DNA from: Pontibacter ummariensis
GTDB lineage: Bacteria; Bacteroidota; Bacteroidia; Cytophagales; Hymenobacteraceae
Assembly (NCBI RefSeq): GCF_900188175.1
Contig: NZ_FZOQ01000039.1
Span: 1-34,321, forward strand
Length of the DNA stretch: 34,321 bases
Reading direction: 5' to 3'
Shown here: piece after piece, positions 32,651-34,321 of the stretch
How positions within the stretch are numbered: the stretch's first letter is position 1
Layout: each line of letters opens with the position of its first letter
Program-made: the position numbers and the translations under genes
The notes under the pieces: generated by a model
The model's input: the letters and a program-made list of their open reading frames with translations, nothing else
Told to the model about the DNA's origin: nothing
The model's database searches: none

Positions 32651-33049
32651 TTATAAGCTCTGTTTATTATCCTCTATCTGTGCGAGAATAGTTTGTACAT
32701 CCTCTCTATCCAGAGGCTTGTGAATAAACCCATGCACTAAAGAATAATCACTGGACTTAGCAGAATCCCCATGGTCAAGAGAAGAGGTTAGAATATAAAC
32801 ACGAGTGTTATTTAATATCTCCTCTTCGTAAGGTTCAAGCTTATCAAGCAACTCCCAACCACTCATGGCAGGCATGTTCAGGTCTAGCAGGACAAAGTCA
32901 GGAAGTTTGTCAGGGATTTCTTGCTTCAGGCGATCGAGTGCCTCCTCTGGCGACAGAAAGGTTGTAACCTTAGGCACTCCCTCTACCCTAAGAGCCTGCT
33001 CTGTTAAAAAAACGCTTACATGGTCATCATCTATAATATAAGAGTGCAC
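32651..33049 (-). CDS. CheY-like single-domain response regulator
   Basis: This 132-residue protein is a lone receiver domain: the acidic triad Asp7-Asp8-Asp9, phospho-acceptor Asp56 in Phe-Val-Leu-Leu-Asp-Leu-Asn-Met-Pro, switch Thr88 in Ile-Leu-Thr-Ser-Ser, and Lys111 in His-Lys-Pro-Leu. There is no output domain, so it acts by protein contact or as a phosphorelay carrier. The start codon lies nine bases after the stop of the PAS histidine kinase, which marks the two as one minus-strand operon and the kinase as its probable phosphodonor. It ends in a Lys-Gln-Ser-Leu tail. Confidence 0.9.
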   Translation of the reverse strand: MHSYIIDDDHVSVFLTEQALRVEGVPKVTTFLSPEEALDRLKQEIPDKLPDFVLLDLNMPAMSGWELLDKLEPYEEEILNNTRVYILTSSLDHGDSAKSSDYSLVHGFIHKPLDREDVQTILAQIEDNKQSL

Positions 33050-33058
33050 TACTAATAC

Positions 33059-34321
33059 TTATTTTAAATAAATTGAAAATCGTGTTCCTTTGTTAGGCTG
33101 GCTATCTACCTCAATCCGTCCTTCCATGGCCTCCAAATGCGTCTTCACCAGGTACAGGCCAATACCCCGTCCATTCTTATCTGAATGAAAGCGTTTGTAA
33201 AGTTTGAACAAGTTATCCCCGGCTTTATGTATATCAAAGCCAGATCCGTTGTCTTTGAAGGTAATGACTGTTCCCTCTTCCTGACAATGATAACAATTTA
33301 CCTCAACCTGAAGCACTCGTTCCTCAGACCGGTACTTGACAGCATTAGAAAGCAGGTTATAAAAAATACTGTGGAGATATGCCTTACTTCCACTTACACA
33401 CATGTCCTGCGCTATCCCGATAGATATGTTACCCCCGCACTTGCATAAAGCTTCCTGCAGGCTATTACAGGCTTCTTGCAAAACTTCAGCAAGATTTACC
33501 CGCTCTTTCTCCAGATTAAGTTTACTGTTGCGGATGGATAGGATAGTATTAACATCCCGCACGACCACATCCAGATTTTCAGCACTTTTCTTTAAATTCT
33601 TTATAGCTTCGTCGTAGATCGCCGCGCCTCTGTCTCCAACTGAAAGGAGTCTCGCTAAGCCCAGGACATTTGCCAAAGGTGCCCTCAGGTTATGAGACAC
33701 AATATAGGTGAATTGGTGTAAGTCTGAGTTTTGCCTGTAAAGGTCCTTGGTTAACTCCGAAAGAGACAACTCAGACTTTTTCAGTGCTGTAATATCGGTT
33801 TGAATAGTAACGAAACGCTGTAACTCACCGTGCTCGCCATGGATAGGGTTTATTTCGACGGCTAGCCAAAGGTCCTCCCCGTTCTTTTTCCTGTTCAGTA
33901 TCTCGAAAGCGACAGGCCTGCCCTCTGCCATTTGCTCTCTCACGGAGTTAAGAACTTCTATGCTTGTCTGGTCATGGTGGAGGAGTTCGATGGGTAGCTT
34001 ACCGAGCACTTCCGATGAGCTGTACCCTGTCATCTTGGTAAAGCCCTCATTTATCCACTCAACCCTCCTGTCTTTGTTAGAGATAACCACACCGTTGGTG
34101 GTGTTACTGGCAACTAGCGAGAGTTTCTCCAGCTCTTCGCGTGTATCGAGCGCTTCTGTGATGTCTGTAAAGAAAACTGACAGGCCTTCCTCAGAAGGGT
34201 ATACGCTGTAACTGTAAGCTCTACCTGAGTAAGCGTATCGCTCCTCGAAGTGTTTAGCAGTTCCTTCTTTAGCCGCTTCCTCACATTGCCTCCGGAACTT
34301 TGAAGGGGAAATTCTCGGGAA
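33059..34321 (-). CDS. PAS sensor histidine kinase, N-terminus outside the window
   Basis: The frame is open to the last base, so the gene continues beyond the window; the visible part has 420 residues. It shows the end of one PAS domain (Leu-Ser-Val-Phe-Phe-Thr-Asp-Ile-Thr-Glu), then Ala-Ser-Asn-Thr-Thr-Asn-Gly-Val-Val and a complete PAS with Trp-Ile-Asn-Glu-Gly-Phe-Thr-Lys-Met-Thr-Gly-Tyr. The kinase core has Val-Ser-His-Asn-Leu-Arg-Ala-Pro-Leu, Asn-Leu-Leu-Ser-Asn-Ala-Val-Lys-Tyr, Asp-Asn-Gly-Ser-Gly-Phe-Asp and Gly-Arg-Gly-Ile-Gly-Leu-Tyr-Leu-Val. The core is a close relative of the five-PAS kinase at 26824-29370; the two look like products of duplication. An ATG in the middle of the PAS region is not a credible start. 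Confidence 0.9.
   Translation of the reverse strand, partial: FPRISPSKFRRQCEEAAKEGTAKHFEERYAYSGRAYSYSVYPSEEGLSVFFTDITEALDTREELEKLSLVASNTTNGVVISNKDRRVEWINEGFTKMTGYSSSEVLGKLPIELLHHDQTSIEVLNSVREQMAEGRPVAFEILNRKKNGEDLWLAVEINPIHGEHGELQRFVTIQTDITALKKSELSLSELTKDLYRQNSDLHQFTYIVSHNLRAPLANVLGLARLLSVGDRGAAIYDEAIKNLKKSAENLDVVVRDVNTILSIRNSKLNLEKERVNLAEVLQEACNSLQEALCKCGGNISIGIAQDMCVSGSKAYLHSIFYNLLSNAVKYRSEERVLQVEVNCYHCQEEGTVITFKDNGSGFDIHKAGDNLFKLYKRFHSDKNGRGIGLYLVKTHLEAMEGRIEVDSQPNKGTRFSIYLK

Noticed and set aside
1..34321. CRISPR arrays, tRNA or rRNA genes, and insertion-sequence ends
   Set aside because: None was seen: no spaced direct repeats, no cloverleaf pattern or rRNA motifs, and no transposase gene with terminal inverted repeats.

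Overview
The window looks like part of a Bacteroidota chromosome, probably Cytophagales and perhaps Hymenobacteraceae (an inference). The conjugation genes are of the Bacteroidetes TraI-TraN type, two candidate promoters carry the Bacteroidetes -33 TT(T)G / -7 TAnnTTTG signature, and the integrase and sensor kinases have Bacteroidetes-style sequences. Base composition is mosaic: GC-rich conjugation and hsdM/hsdR genes alternate with clearly AT-rich accessory genes.

Region 1 (1-7540) is the end of a conjugative-element transfer operon on the plus strand: a TraI-like C-terminus, traJ, traK, traL, traM, traN and a conserved element protein, closed by an intrinsic terminator. A strongly folded non-coding segment (about 5806-5933) follows, then a RadC-like JAB protein and an ArdC-type antirestriction protein. 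Region 2 (7540-10290) is AT-rich accessory DNA. It holds a frameshifted unknown gene, a compact minus-strand module (a 54-residue protein overlapping a DUF6169-type gene, with its own promoter and an inverted repeat in the leader) and one small hypothetical gene.

Region 3 (10292-18598) is a complete type I restriction-modification locus, hsdM-X-hsdS-hsdR. X is a 789-residue protein with an N-terminal restriction-endonuclease-like domain and a NACHT NTPase, far more AT-rich than hsdM and hsdR. It is the best candidate here for a little-described defence arrangement: a STAND NTPase placed inside a type I RM operon, by analogy with anticodon nucleases such as PrrC that guard type I RM enzymes. 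HsdR also has unusual residues in two helicase motifs.

Region 4 (18734-21650) carries a retropepsin-like protease gene and a tyrosine recombinase gene that is broken at both ends: no start codon for its N-terminal domain, and a frameshift before the catalytic tyrosine. This suggests an immobilised element. Region 5 (21653-26480) has a Tat-exported Gfo/Idh/MocA oxidoreductase, a divergent HxlR regulator / DsbA-family pair sharing an operator-like repeat, a frameshifted MDR oxidoreductase, a decayed HPP membrane-protein gene and an EF-hand lipoprotein. Region 6 (26824-34321) is a minus-strand signalling cluster: a five-PAS histidine kinase, a TPR-containing histidine kinase, and a PAS histidine kinase (cut by the window end) followed by a CheY-like regulator.

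All calls come from reading translated sequence and motifs; no database search was run. Two of the frameshifts are single-base changes in short homopolymer runs and could be sequencing errors.
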